From: Bradyrhizobium sp. CCGE-LA001
GTDB taxonomy: Bacteria > Pseudomonadota > Alphaproteobacteria > Rhizobiales > Xanthobacteraceae
Reading direction: 5' to 3'
DNA: 64,000 nucleotides
Assembly (NCBI RefSeq): GCF_000296215.2
Contig: NZ_CP013949.1
Location: 5,821,501 to 5,885,500 of the forward strand
Of the stretch, positions 15,912 through 25,244 are shown piece after piece. Position numbers and translations under genes: made by a program. The stretch's first letter is position 1. Each line of letters opens with the position of its first letter. The notes under the pieces were generated by a model that saw only the letters and a list, made by a program, of their open reading frames with translations, was not told where the DNA came from and ran no database searches.

Positions 15912-17921
15912 TCAGGCGGCGTGGACCGTCTCGAGGAACCTCTCGACCTCGATCTTCAAGCGATTGCTGTCGGCCGACAACGACCGCGCCGCCGAGAGCA
16001 CTTGCGAGGAGGCCGAGCCGGTCTCGGAGGCGCCGCGCTGCACGTCGCCGATATTGGTCGAGACGCGCTGGGTGCCCTGGGCAGCCTGCTGCACGTTGCG
16101 GGAGATTTCCCGCGTGGCTGCGCCCTGCTCTTCCACGGCGGCCGCGACCGTCGCGGAGATCTCGGACAGCCGCTCGATGGTGCCACTGATCTCCCTGATG
16201 GCGCCGACCGACTGCTCCGTGGCGGCCTGGATGTTGGCGATCTGCTGGCCGATCTCGCCGGTCGCCTTCGCGGTCTGCTCGGCCAGCGCCTTGACCTCGG
16301 TCGCGACCACGGCAAAGCCGCGACCGGCTTCGCCAGCGCGCGCGGCCTCGATGGTGGCGTTGAGCGCGAGGAGATTGGTCTGGCCAGCGATGGTGCTGAT
16401 CAACTCGACCACGTCGCCGATCCGCGCCGCCGCCTTGGAGAGCTCGCCGACGCGGTCATTGGTCCTGCTGGCCTGGCCGACGGCCTCGCCGGCGATCCGG
16501 GCGGATTCCTGCACCTGACGGGCGATCTCGCCGACCGAGGAGGACAGCTCCTCGGTGGCCGAGGCGACTGCCTGCACGTTGGCGGTGGCTTCCTGCGATG
16601 CGGAGGCCACCTCGGTCGACAGATCCTGGGCGCGCGAGGCGGTCGTGGTCAGCGTGCCGGCCGAGGCCTCGAGCTCGTTCGATGCCGACGACACGGTATT
16701 GACGATCTCGCCGACGGCCTGCTCGAACTGGTCGGCGAGCCTGACCATGTCCTGCTTGCGGCTTTCGGCCTGCCGCGCCTCGAGCTCGCTCTGCTCGGCG
16801 CGCATGCGCTCGGTGTCGATCATGTTGTCCTTGAACACCTGGATCGCCTTGGCCATGTCGCCGATCTCGTCGGCCTTGCCGCGCCCGGGAATCTCGACCG
16901 CGAGATTGCCGCCGGCCAGCTGCCCCATCGCGCGCGTCATCGAGGCCAGGGGCCCGACGATGCTGCGGGCGATCAGGAAGGCGACGATGCCGCCGAACAG
17001 GATGGCGAGACCGCCTGCGACTTCCTGAACGGTCGTCGTGCTCGCGATCACGGCCTCGGCGTGGCTGCGCGAGTCCTGATAGTCCGTCTTCAGCGTCGCT
17101 TCCGCGGCCTTGAGCCTGGCGATGCTGTCGACGATCAGCGGGGCGAGGCTCTTGTGATAGATCTCGTCGGCCTGAAGCATCGCAGCCGAGGTCGTCTCGA
17201 ATGCGGATTTGTAGATTCCGAGCGAGGTCTTCACGGGCGCGAGCGTGGCACGCAACTCCGTCGCTTGAGGGCTCTTTTCCAGCGCCGAAAGCCGTTGTGC
17301 CGCCCTGTCCACACTCGCCCTGAAGTTGGCCGGCCCCTGCGCATCGCGCAAGGCCAGGAAACGCCAGTTCGCGATCCGGACCAGGAGGACCCTGGATTCG
17401 AGGTCCGCGACCAGGGCCGCGGTGTCTTCATCGACGGCGGCGCGCGCCGTATCGGCCAGCTTGCTCATCTTGGCCGCCAGCTCCTCTCCGCCCGGCAGCA
17501 GAGACGCCTTGCCCGTCCTCGCTTCATTGACGGCGTCGGAGAGATTGTCGCGCAGGCGCCGCATCTTGGCGATGTCGTCGATGAGGCCGTTGTAGAGCTT
17601 CTTCCGCTCCTCCGAGAGCGCGCCTTTCGCCGCGACCTGCAACAGCTCGGTCGCCGCGGCTTCCCGCTCCTGGGCTTCCTTCATGGCGGACTCATTGGCG
17701 TCATAGACGTAGCGCAGATTGGCGCGCTGGATCGCCTGCAGATGGGTCGAGATCTCCAGCACGCGCGCCGTGCTGTCCGACAGCGCGGATTGTCTTGCAA
17801 CCTGATCCTGCACCGCCTGCAAATTCCAGACGGCAACCACCGCCATCACCAGACCGACCGCCACGAGGGCCATGAAGCCTGCGTACAGGCGTCCCCTGAT
17901 CCGCAAACGAAACTTCGCCAT
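15912..17921 (-). CDS. Methyl-accepting chemotaxis protein
   Basis: The 669-residue protein has an N-terminal membrane helix (residues about 14-34), a roughly 270-residue helical periplasmic sensor, a second membrane helix followed by a HAMP domain (GPLASMTRAMGQLAGGNL), and a long cytoplasmic coiled coil. The tip contains GQTNLLALNATIEAARAGE and GRGFAVVATEVKALAEQT, the conserved CheA/CheW contact region. The sensor region resembles helical-bundle (HBM-like) receptors, so the ligand is unknown. ATG at 17921 was chosen over a GTG two codons upstream. It stands alone, without che genes nearby. Confidence 0.93.
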   Translation of the reverse strand: MAKFRLRIRGRLYAGFMALVAVGLVMAVVAVWNLQAVQDQVARQSALSDSTARVLEISTHLQAIQRANLRYVYDANESAMKEAQEREAAATELLQVAAKGALSEERKKLYNGLIDDIAKMRRLRDNLSDAVNEARTGKASLLPGGEELAAKMSKLADTARAAVDEDTAALVADLESRVLLVRIANWRFLALRDAQGPANFRASVDRAAQRLSALEKSPQATELRATLAPVKTSLGIYKSAFETTSAAMLQADEIYHKSLAPLIVDSIARLKAAEATLKTDYQDSRSHAEAVIASTTTVQEVAGGLAILFGGIVAFLIARSIVGPLASMTRAMGQLAGGNLAVEIPGRGKADEIGDMAKAIQVFKDNMIDTERMRAEQSELEARQAESRKQDMVRLADQFEQAVGEIVNTVSSASNELEASAGTLTTTASRAQDLSTEVASASQEATANVQAVASATEELSSSVGEIARQVQESARIAGEAVGQASRTNDRVGELSKAAARIGDVVELISTIAGQTNLLALNATIEAARAGEAGRGFAVVATEVKALAEQTAKATGEIGQQIANIQAATEQSVGAIREISGTIERLSEISATVAAAVEEQGAATREISRNVQQAAQGTQRVSTNIGDVQRGASETGSASSQVLSAARSLSADSNRLKIEVERFLETVHAA

Positions 17922-18178
17922 TCCCACTGTCCACCCAGATGCATGTCACTTCGAGCGGCCGAACGATTCCGGCGATGTCGCGGCCACCCCGGCAGCCTCA
18001 CATCGCGTCGATGCGACTCACGCTGCACCGCGGCACAATGGGGGACACTCGTTAATTGAACCTTCAAATTGTTCGCGCGCGCAGGACCGGCCCGCACAAG
18101 ACGTGCCGATTTTTATCGGCAGCCGTGCACAGCCGAGCAGAAATCCGCAGCGCCATGCAGAGTTCGGCCCACGAAGGT

Positions 18179-20725
18179 TTACCCGGCGCTAACCTGCTGC
18201 AATTTCCCGAGCGCGTTCTCGACCACTTCCAGCGTGTAGGGCTTCTGGACCACCGGCACCGAGGCCAGCTCCGCCGGAAGCGGCGCGCGCTCGCCATAGC
18301 CGGTCGCGAACATGAAGGGCACGCCGATCTCCTTCAGCTTGTGCGCCACCTTGATGCTGCTCTCGCTGCCGAGGTTGAGATCGAGCAGGGCAAAGCTCGG
18401 CCGGGTGCGCTCGATCGAGCGCAGCGCCTGATCGACAGTCGCGGCGGTGTCGACGTGACGGGCGCCGAGGTCGAGCAGGATGACCTCGGCGGCCATCGCG
18501 ATGATCAGGTTGTCCTCGACGATCAGGGCCGTCTCGGAAATCCTGGGCTTGGCGGATTTCTGCTCTTCAATGCGCATGGCGGCTCCCGCGATGGACGGCA
18601 ATAGCTGGACGAAATTGGGGGGAATGACGAATTTCGCGTGCACACCCAGAAGGTCGAAGCGAATTTCGGCATCGCCCTTGAGATCGAACGGCACCGACCG
18701 CTCGATGATCGTCGTGCCGAAGCCGCGCCGCGAGGGCGGCTGCACCGGCGGACCGCCGCTCTCCTTCCATTCGATGACGAGGCTGGAAGACGGATCGAGG
18801 CGCCAGACCACTTCGACATTGCCGGTGGAATCGGCAAGCGCGCCGTATTTGGCGGAGTTGGTCATCATCTCGTGCACGACGAGCGCCAGCGTCGCGAAAG
18901 CCTTGGGATCGAGCGCGACGTCGGGGCCGCCCATCTTCACGCGGTCGGCGCGCGAGCCGAGATAGGCGCCCGCCTCGGATTCGACCAGGGTGCGCAGCGC
19001 CACCGGTGCCCAATTGAGATTGGTGATCTGGTCATGCGCGCGCGCCAGTGCCTGGATACGGCCGCCGAGAACGCTGGCGAATTCCTCGATGCTGGTCGCG
19101 GTGTCCTTGCTCTGCGCCACTAGCGCGCGGACGAGGCTCAGGATGTTGCGGACCCGATGATTGAGCTCGGCAATCATCAGTTCCTGCCGCTCCTGCGCGC
19201 CGCGCCGCTCACGCGCGGCGAGGTCGGACAGTTGCAGGATCACCTCGAGCAGGGTGACGCGCAGGCTCTCGGCGATGCGAATGTCGGCGACCGACCACGG
19301 CTTCGATTGGCCCGCCACGGTCTCCTGCCACAGTTCGAAGCTTCTGCGCGGCGTCAGCCGGGGACCGTTGGGGCCCTCGTCATAGACCTTGTCGGGAGCA
19401 CCGGCCCAGTTGACCGAGCGCGTCACCTCTCGGCGGAAGAAGATCAGGCAATCGCGCGGCGTGCGCGAGATCGGGATGGCGAGAAAGCCGGCGGCGCGGT
19501 CGCGGAAGGCCTCACCGGCGGCGTAGACCTTGGCGATCTCGGCGCTGGCGAAGATCCGGCCCGGCGAGGTGCGGTTGATGAAGGCGACGAGGTCCTTCAC
19601 CTCGTCCTCCGTCGGCGTCTCACCCTCGCATGCAATCCTGTCGTCGGACCAGACCGCGACGCCGTCGCACGCGATCATCTTGCGATAGTCGCCGAGAAAA
19701 TCGACGATCGCGCGCCGGCTGTGCTCGTGCGAGGCTGCGATCTCAATCAGCCGCTCCTGCACCTGGTGCGCGCGGGCCTCATAGGCGACGTCGCCCTCCC
19801 GCTCGCGCCCTTCGACGATCCAGGAGAACATCTGGCCGAACAGCTCGGACGCCGTACGCTTGTCGAACGAGATGTAACGCGGCGAATAATGATGGCAGGC
19901 GAACAGGCCCCACAGCTTACCGTCGCGCAGGATCGACACCGACATCGAGGCGGCGACGCCCATGTTGCGGAGGTATTCGATGTGGATCGGCGACACCGAG
20001 CGCAGCACGCTCATCGAGAGGTCGAGCAGTCCGGCATTGTGCGTGGCCGTCGACACCAGCGCGGCCGGCCGGGTATTGACGTCGGCGATGATGCGCAGCC
20101 AGTTGCGCTGGTAGAGCGCGCGGGCCTGCCGCGGGATGTCCGAAGCCGGATAACGCAGGCCGAAGAACGATTCGAGCCCGGCCTCCGCCGTCTCGGCGAT
20201 GACCTCGCCCGATCCGTCCGGGTGAAACTGGTAGACCATCACCCGGTCGAAGCCGGTCAGCACCTTGAGCTGGCGCGCCGCCTCGCGAGCGAGATCGGTC
20301 ATGCCGCGCGTCTTGCGGATGCGCTCCAGCATCAGGCGCACGAGCTCGCCGGAATTGACGCCCGGCTCGTTGACGCTGGGCTCGGCTTCCACCACGAGAT
20401 AGGCGCCCGAGAAATGGATCGACAGATCGTAAAGCGGCTTGCCGGCCTGGAGCTCGACACCGAACAGACGCTCGGTCGCGTCCGGCCCTGCGAGATGATC
20501 GACACGGTTGCGGATCGTCTCGACCGCCGCTTCCGAGATCACGCTCGATAACGGCCGCTGCAACAGATCGGCGACGTCGGCCCCGAGGAAGCTGCCGGCA
20601 TTGTCCGAGGCCATGCAGATCGTGAAGTCCGAGAGCACCGCGAGCAGGAAGCCGAAGGGCTGCACACTGCCGGGAACGTGGATCGGCTCCCGATCGCAAT
20701 TGGTGAGATTGACGGCCTCGTTCAT
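18179..20725 (-). CDS. bphP: Bacteriophytochrome, HWE-family histidine kinase with C-terminal receiver
   Basis: The 848-residue photoreceptor has a PAS domain with the biliverdin-binding Cys at residue 10 (TNCDREPIH), a GAF domain with PASDIPRQARALY and CHHYSPRYI, and a PHY domain to about residue 490. The kinase domain is HWE type: phospho-His in NHRVRNILSLVRAL near residue 521 and the W-x-E motif EWKESGG near 651. A receiver domain follows, with the phospho-acceptor Asp in LLDLNLG near 780. It senses red/far-red light through biliverdin. The heme oxygenase gene upstream overlaps it by four bases, so chromophore and apoprotein are made together. Confidence 0.95.
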   Translation of the reverse strand: MNEAVNLTNCDREPIHVPGSVQPFGFLLAVLSDFTICMASDNAGSFLGADVADLLQRPLSSVISEAAVETIRNRVDHLAGPDATERLFGVELQAGKPLYDLSIHFSGAYLVVEAEPSVNEPGVNSGELVRLMLERIRKTRGMTDLAREAARQLKVLTGFDRVMVYQFHPDGSGEVIAETAEAGLESFFGLRYPASDIPRQARALYQRNWLRIIADVNTRPAALVSTATHNAGLLDLSMSVLRSVSPIHIEYLRNMGVAASMSVSILRDGKLWGLFACHHYSPRYISFDKRTASELFGQMFSWIVEGREREGDVAYEARAHQVQERLIEIAASHEHSRRAIVDFLGDYRKMIACDGVAVWSDDRIACEGETPTEDEVKDLVAFINRTSPGRIFASAEIAKVYAAGEAFRDRAAGFLAIPISRTPRDCLIFFRREVTRSVNWAGAPDKVYDEGPNGPRLTPRRSFELWQETVAGQSKPWSVADIRIAESLRVTLLEVILQLSDLAARERRGAQERQELMIAELNHRVRNILSLVRALVAQSKDTATSIEEFASVLGGRIQALARAHDQITNLNWAPVALRTLVESEAGAYLGSRADRVKMGGPDVALDPKAFATLALVVHEMMTNSAKYGALADSTGNVEVVWRLDPSSSLVIEWKESGGPPVQPPSRRGFGTTIIERSVPFDLKGDAEIRFDLLGVHAKFVIPPNFVQLLPSIAGAAMRIEEQKSAKPRISETALIVEDNLIIAMAAEVILLDLGARHVDTAATVDQALRSIERTRPSFALLDLNLGSESSIKVAHKLKEIGVPFMFATGYGERAPLPAELASVPVVQKPYTLEVVENALGKLQQVSAG

Positions 20726-21306
20726 GCCCGGTCCGCCGCCCGCTCGAACGCCGCGAAGGCCGCGCGCGCCGCTTCGATCACCTCATCCTCGTCGCTGACC
20801 TCTTCGCTTTGCAGCTTCGACAGGAAGCTCTGCCAGAGCCGCTTGCCCGCGCCATGGCTCAGATAGCTGGTCGCCTCCGTGATGCGCGGGTCGGCGGCGT
20901 CGGCGACCTCCTTCAGCAGGAACTTGGCTCCGAGCCGGGAGCCTTCCAGCACATACATGGTGCCGAGCATCCCGCCGGACGTCAGCGGCGGCACGGACAC
21001 GGTGGGTTGCGCGGCACTGCCGAGCCGTCCGAGATCGGCCGCGATCGCGGCGCTACGCGACCGCTCCGGCCAATCCGGAAACATGCTGGCGACGCCTGCG
21101 TCGACGAGCGCCGCTTCAAGCGGAAGTAGCGCGCCAGCGCTGGCTTGAAGAAAGCGACGATAGCCCGCCACGACGGTCAGATCGAACGATGAAAGCTGCG
21201 CATCGAGCTCCCGGTGAGCAGCCGCAGTCGCATCTCTCAGTCGATCACGGAGTCCTGGGAAGCTGCGGCCCACCCGTGTCGAAACGTCCGAAGCCCCAAC
21301 CAGCAT
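20722..21306 (-). CDS. bphO: Biliverdin-producing heme oxygenase
   Basis: Heme oxygenase opens heme to biliverdin, the chromophore used by the overlapping downstream bacteriophytochrome. The product has the proximal-His region DATAAAHRELD and the distal helix GGMLGTMYVLEGSRLGAKFL with the Gly-rich kink, as in BphO/HemO proteins. ATG at 21306 gives 194 residues; a longer frame adds 24 residues with no conservation. Its stop and the bphP start share ATGA. No other light-related genes are in this window. Confidence 0.92.
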   Translation of the reverse strand: MLVGASDVSTRVGRSFPGLRDRLRDATAAAHRELDAQLSSFDLTVVAGYRRFLQASAGALLPLEAALVDAGVASMFPDWPERSRSAAIAADLGRLGSAAQPTVSVPPLTSGGMLGTMYVLEGSRLGAKFLLKEVADAADPRITEATSYLSHGAGKRLWQSFLSKLQSEEVSDEDEVIEAARAAFAAFERAADRA

Positions 21307-21364
21307 GAAATTCCCAAACGCGCGCGATGCCGGGGGCGCAATTGCCCCGGAAGCGAAGGAAACG

Positions 21365-21391
21365 CCGGCGGAACCCAAAAGGTTCCGCCGG
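21365..21391 (-). terminator. Strong hairpin downstream of the DUF1127 gene
   Basis: CCGGCGGAACC and GGTTCCGCCGG pair perfectly (11 bp) around a five-base loop. On the minus strand it follows the DUF1127 stop by about 18 bases, with only a weak pyrimidine tail, so it is either a terminator or an mRNA-stabilising stem before bphO. Confidence 0.55.
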
Positions 21392-21408
21392 ACCGGCCAC
21401 CTCCCTCG

Positions 21409-21582
21409 TCATTTCCTCCGCCGGGGCTTATGCAGCTCGTACACGATCTCCGCCCGGGTCATCCCAAAGTCCAGCAACTCCCGCTCGGTCATCGCGGCGA
21501 GCTGATACCGAGCCCGGGACCGCTCGCGCCTGATACGGACGGTCCCGGCCAGCGCCTGCCAGGCGCGCACGAGCATCGACAT
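21409..21582 (-). CDS. DUF1127 domain-containing small protein
   Basis: The 57-residue product has the DUF1127 (YjiS-like) pattern: an Arg-rich helix (RIRRERSRARYQLAAM) followed by TERELLDFGMTRAEIVYEL. Small DUF1127 proteins are common in alphaproteobacteria; some influence RNA or carbon and phosphate metabolism, but this one is uncharacterised. ATG at 21582 is preferred to a long unrelated upstream frame; a second ATG two codons later is also possible. Confidence 0.82.
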   Translation of the reverse strand: MSMLVRAWQALAGTVRIRRERSRARYQLAAMTERELLDFGMTRAEIVYELHKPRRRK

Positions 21583-21626
21583 CTGTGCAGGATGAGATCG
21601 GTCGGCGGACTCTGCATGCGATCCAC

Positions 21627-22070
21627 TCAGCTCGCAGGCCTCAGCAGTGCCTGCGGAAAAGGACCGAGCGCCTTCTCGGTCAGGATCGAGTCGCAATATT
21701 CCCGGATCTCCTTGATCTTGCCGTCCTCCAGGCGAAACACGAGACAATAGTCGTTGTCGTAGCGCACGCCCGCGGGGGTGACGTTGTCGCCCTTGGCTTC
21801 CACCACGACGATATCGCCATCGGCAATGAAGCGATCGGCGACGGTGCGCGTGCGGTCACGCAGGCGGGTGCGGACATAGCCGTGCAGATCGTTGAGGATC
21901 GACTCCTTGCCGGCAAAGGTGCGCGACCAGGAATACTGCCCGGTCACGATCCATTGGGCGTCGTCGGCGAGGCTTGCGGTGAACAGCGCGCGGTCGCGCG
22001 CGGCGGGATCAGGGTCGGCGGCCGCGGCAAAGATATCCTGCAGCAGTTTCTTGTTGGTGCTCGCGCTCAT
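21627..22070 (-). CDS. NTF2-like / SnoaL-like protein
   Basis: The 147-residue product has the alpha-plus-beta barrel pattern of NTF2-like proteins: an N-terminal helix, FTASLADDAQWIVTG, a central ADRFIADGDIVVVEAKG strand pair, and YDNDYCLVFRLEDGKIKEIREYCDS. Members are ketosteroid-isomerase-like enzymes or binding proteins. It is divergently transcribed from a LysR gene with a 90-bp gap, so the LysR protein probably regulates it. The start ATG at 22070 replaces a much longer antisense frame through the LysR gene. Confidence 0.85.
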   Translation of the reverse strand: MSASTNKKLLQDIFAAAADPDPAARDRALFTASLADDAQWIVTGQYSWSRTFAGKESILNDLHGYVRTRLRDRTRTVADRFIADGDIVVVEAKGDNVTPAGVRYDNDYCLVFRLEDGKIKEIREYCDSILTEKALGPFPQALLRPAS

Positions 22071-22132
22071 GGCGGCATCTCCTTGTGTGACAACGCCGAG
22101 ATGATCGTCGAACAATTGGCATTCTTCAAATC

Positions 22133-22150
22133 GATATAGAGCATGATATC
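22133..22150. promoter_or_regulatory. Possible LysR operator (GATAT-N8-ATATC)
   Basis: GATAT and ATATC form an interrupted dyad in the 90-bp gap between the LysR gene and the NTF2-like gene. LysR proteins usually bind T-N11-A-type dyads in such divergent gaps. The match is short and could be chance. Confidence 0.3.
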
Positions 22151-22160
22151 TATTCACCTT

Positions 22161-23084
22161 ATGAATTTGAATTCGCTTGACCTCAATCTGTTGACCGCCC
22201 TCGACGCATTGCTGCGCGAGGCCAATGTCAGCCGCGCGGCCATGCGCATCGGCCTGTCTCAGCCGGCGACGAGCCACGCGCTGCAGCGCCTGCGTGACAT
22301 CTTCGGCGATCCGCTGCTGGTGCGCACCGGCGCACGGATGGAGCTGACGCCGCGAGCGCTGGCCCTGCGCGTGCCGCTGGCGCAGGCGCTCGACCAGGTG
22401 CGCGGGCTGTTCGTGCCGGAGGATTTCGACGCGGCGCGCAGCGAGCGGCAATTCCGCCTGATGATGCCGGATCTCGCGGTCGAGCTGTTGATGCCGCCCT
22501 TGATGGAGAAGGTGACGCGCGCCGCCCCCAACGTCCGCATCGACGTGGTGCCGTGGCGCGGATCGGCGATCTTCCATGCCGAATTCGCCCGCACCATCGA
22601 CCTCGTGATCTCGATCGGCAACGCCTTCAAGGGTTTCCACCGCCAGCTGCTCTATACCGACAGCGACGCGCTGGCCGTGCGCCGCGGCCATCCGATCGGC
22701 GCGAAGCTGAAGCGGCGGGAGACGTTCCTGGCGGCCCGCCATGTCGGCGTGATCATTCGCGGCGGCAATGAGGATCTGATTGACCCCTGGCTGCGCACCA
22801 AGGGGATCGAGCGGCACATCGCCCTGGTGGTGTCAGGCTATCTCGAAGCGCTGCACGTCGCTGCCCGCACCGATCTCGTCGCCTTCGTGCCGCGCCGGCT
22901 GATCGCAGCGCTGTCGAAGCAACTCGGCCTCGTCACGGTGACGCCGCCGCTCGACCCGGGGATCGACGAGCAGTTCATGTTCCATCCAACCCGCGCGCAG
23001 ATGGACCCGGGCTCGATCTGGCTGAGAAGGCTGATGCTGGAGACGGGACGGGAATTGGAGCAAGCCAAGCGCAAGCTCCCGTAG
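22161..23084 (+). CDS. LysR family transcriptional regulator
   Basis: The N-terminal winged helix (NLLTALDALLREANVSRAAM and GLSQPATSHALQRLRDIFGD) is followed by the LysR substrate domain, giving 307 residues. It resembles the NodD/PcpR-like branch, judging from FRLMMPDLAVELLMPPL. ATG at 22161 is chosen; an earlier ATG at 22143 adds six residues. The stop codon TAG is formed by the first bases of repeat C copy 2. Its likely target is the divergent NTF2-like gene. Confidence 0.92.
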   Translation: MNLNSLDLNLLTALDALLREANVSRAAMRIGLSQPATSHALQRLRDIFGDPLLVRTGARMELTPRALALRVPLAQALDQVRGLFVPEDFDAARSERQFRLMMPDLAVELLMPPLMEKVTRAAPNVRIDVVPWRGSAIFHAEFARTIDLVISIGNAFKGFHRQLLYTDSDALAVRRGHPIGAKLKRRETFLAARHVGVIIRGGNEDLIDPWLRTKGIERHIALVVSGYLEALHVAARTDLVAFVPRRLIAALSKQLGLVTVTPPLDPGIDEQFMFHPTRAQMDPGSIWLRRLMLETGRELEQAKRKLP

Positions 23085-23171
23085 GGTGGGCAAAGCGAAG
23101 CGTGCCCACCACTTGTGCGGCAATCTTGGAAGCATGGTGGGCACGGCGCTGCGCGCCTTTGCCCACCCTAC
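23081..23171. repeat. Dispersed intergenic palindrome, family C (copy 2)
   Basis: It has the same GTAGGGTGGGCAAAGCGAA and TTTGCCCACCCTAC ends as 14554-14650. This copy overlaps the LysR stop codon by four bases, so repeat insertion may have set the end of that protein. Confidence 0.88.
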
Positions 23172-23188
23172 AAGAGCTTTGCTGCTCC

Positions 23189-23809
23189 CTACGCCTTCTG
23201 CGCTTCCATCACCTTGCGGACCGCAGGCCGGTCCGACATGCGCTTGAAATGGTCGGCGATCTTCGGCGTGGCATTGATGTCGACGCTGTCGCCTTCGAGC
23301 CAGGTCGAGAGCGTGTAGAGATAGGGATCGCAGATCGTGAACTGCTCGCCCATCACCCAAGGCCCCCTGAACATCTTCTGCTCCATCAGGGAGAAGCAGG
23401 CGGCCATGGTCTGCGGGACCTTCGCTTTCATGTCGGCGAACGAGCTTTCCTGCGTCGCCCAGCGCGCGCCGCGCATCTTGTGGGCGTGATTGATGTGCAC
23501 GGTCGAGCAGAGATAGGAATTGAACGACTGCACCTGGGCGAAATCGAAGGGATCGTCGAGCGGCGCGAGCTTCGCCTTGGGGAAGACTTGCGCGAGGTAA
23601 GCCAGCATCGCCGGCGTCTCGGTCAGGACGCCGCGATCGGTCACCAGCGCCGGGACGCGGCCCTTCGGGTTGATGGCGAGATAGGCCGGGCTGTTCTGCT
23701 GGTTGTCCTTGAAGCTCAGCCGTTCGGCCGTGTAGTCGGCGCCCGCCTCCTCCAGGGTGATGTAGGTGGCGAGCGCGCAGGTGCCGGTGGCGTAGTAGAG
23801 CTTGAGCAT
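23189..23809 (-). CDS. Glutathione S-transferase family protein
   Basis: The 206-residue product starts MLKLYYATGTCALATYITLE, the beta-class GST signature with a Cys near residue 10 that often binds glutathione by mixed disulfide. The thioredoxin-fold region INPKGRVPALVTDRGVLTET is followed by the helical domain ending AVRKVMEAQ. ATG at 23809 is chosen; a start four codons upstream is possible. It is divergent from the FAD monooxygenase gene. Confidence 0.92.
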   Translation of the reverse strand: MLKLYYATGTCALATYITLEEAGADYTAERLSFKDNQQNSPAYLAINPKGRVPALVTDRGVLTETPAMLAYLAQVFPKAKLAPLDDPFDFAQVQSFNSYLCSTVHINHAHKMRGARWATQESSFADMKAKVPQTMAACFSLMEQKMFRGPWVMGEQFTICDPYLYTLSTWLEGDSVDINATPKIADHFKRMSDRPAVRKVMEAQKA

Positions 23810-23937
23810 GTCGGACCTCATGGGAAAGCCGGAAAATAACGGCTGTCGCCCCCGAGGTCCATAGCACGATATCCTCTTCGCAGTTGCCCACCGCCGCCCG
23901 CCTGTGCGAAGACGCCTCCAATCGGAGGGGCATTCTC

Positions 23938-25215
23938 ATGACCGTACTCATCGCCGGTGGCGGTATCGGCGGATTGACGCTTGCGCTGAGCCTGCACGGG
24001 ATCGGCGTTCCCGCAAAAGTGTTCGAGAGCGTCGCGGAATTGAAGCCGCTCGGCGTCGGCATCAACGTGCTGCCACATGCGGTGCGCGAGCTGATCGAGC
24101 TCGGCCTGATGGAGAAGCTGGACGCCAGCGGCGTGCGGACGCGCGAGCTCGCCTATTTCTCCAAGCACGGCAAGCCGATCTGGAGCGAACCGCGGGGCCT
24201 CGAAGCCGGCTACAAATGGCCGCAATTCTCGATCCATCGCGGCACGCTCCAGCAGCTCCTGCTCGACACTGCCGTCGAGCGGCTCGGCCGCGAGAACATC
24301 CTCACCAGCCATCATCTCACCGGCTGGACCGAGACCGCCGATGGCGTGCACGCCGATTTCATCGACAGGGCGACCGGCAAGGCCGCAGGCGGCTACGATG
24401 GCGCGATCCTGATTGCCGCTGACGGCATCCATTCCGCCGTGCGAGAAAAGCTCTATCCCGGCGAAGGCCCGCCGATCTGGAACGGTCGCATCCTCTGGCG
24501 CGGCGTCACGCCGGCGAAAGCCTTCCTCACTGGCCGCACCATGATCATGGCCGGGCACGAGATCCTGAAATTCGTCTGCTATCCGATTTCGAAGGCGCCG
24601 GACGAAGCGGGCAATCATCTGATCAATTGGGTCGCCGAGCGCCACATGCCGCCGACCTATCAATGGCGCCGCGAAGACTATAACCGTACCGCGCGCCTCG
24701 AGGAGTTTCTGCCCTGGTTCGAAAGCTGGCGGTTCGACTGGCTCGACGTGCCCGGCCTGATCAGGAACTGCCCGCATGCCTATGAATATCCGCTGGTCGA
24801 CCGAGATCCGGTGTCGCAATGGACGTTCGGCAAGGTCACGCTGATGGGCGATGCCGCGCACCCCATGTATCCGATCGGCTCGAACGGCGCCTCGCAGGCG
24901 ATCCTCGATGCCCGCACCATCACGCGCGAGATTTTGGTGCATGGACCCACCCAAGCCGCGCTGCTCGCCTACGAAGCCGAGCGGCGGCCCGCGACCACCG
25001 ACCTCGTCCTGCTCAATCGCAAGAACGGCCCGGAGCAGGTGATGCAGCTGGTCGAGGAGCGCGCGCCTGACGGCTACGACGTCGTCACCGACGTGCTGTC
25101 GCAGCAGGAGCTGGAAGACATCGCCGCCAACTACAAGCGCGTCGCGGGATTCCAGGTGGAAGCGCTGAATGCGAAGCCGGCGATTGTAAGCAAGTACGCG
25201 CGCGCAAGGACGTGA
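23938..25215 (+). CDS. FAD-dependent monooxygenase (UbiH/salicylate hydroxylase-like)
   Basis: The 425-residue flavoprotein begins with the Rossmann motif VLIAGGGIGGLTLALSL and carries the second FAD motif LMGDAAHPMYPIGSNGASQA, typical of class A aromatic hydroxylases. The DG motif ADGIHSAVREKLYP is also present. These enzymes hydroxylate aromatic rings using NAD(P)H and oxygen. The ATG at 23938 has the ribosome binding site GGAGGGG seven bases upstream. The substrate is unknown; a possible link to the adjacent divergent GST gene is only positional. Confidence 0.9.
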   Translation: MTVLIAGGGIGGLTLALSLHGIGVPAKVFESVAELKPLGVGINVLPHAVRELIELGLMEKLDASGVRTRELAYFSKHGKPIWSEPRGLEAGYKWPQFSIHRGTLQQLLLDTAVERLGRENILTSHHLTGWTETADGVHADFIDRATGKAAGGYDGAILIAADGIHSAVREKLYPGEGPPIWNGRILWRGVTPAKAFLTGRTMIMAGHEILKFVCYPISKAPDEAGNHLINWVAERHMPPTYQWRREDYNRTARLEEFLPWFESWRFDWLDVPGLIRNCPHAYEYPLVDRDPVSQWTFGKVTLMGDAAHPMYPIGSNGASQAILDARTITREILVHGPTQAALLAYEAERRPATTDLVLLNRKNGPEQVMQLVEERAPDGYDVVTDVLSQQELEDIAANYKRVAGFQVEALNAKPAIVSKYARART

Positions 25216-25244
25216 GTTCTGCACAAGGCGAGGTGCGCATGACT

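Noticed and set aside
18053..18068. TTGAACCTTCAA between the chemoreceptor and bphP genes
   Set aside because: The half-sites TTGA and TCAA are separated by four bases, not six, so it does not fit the FNR/FixK2 spacing.
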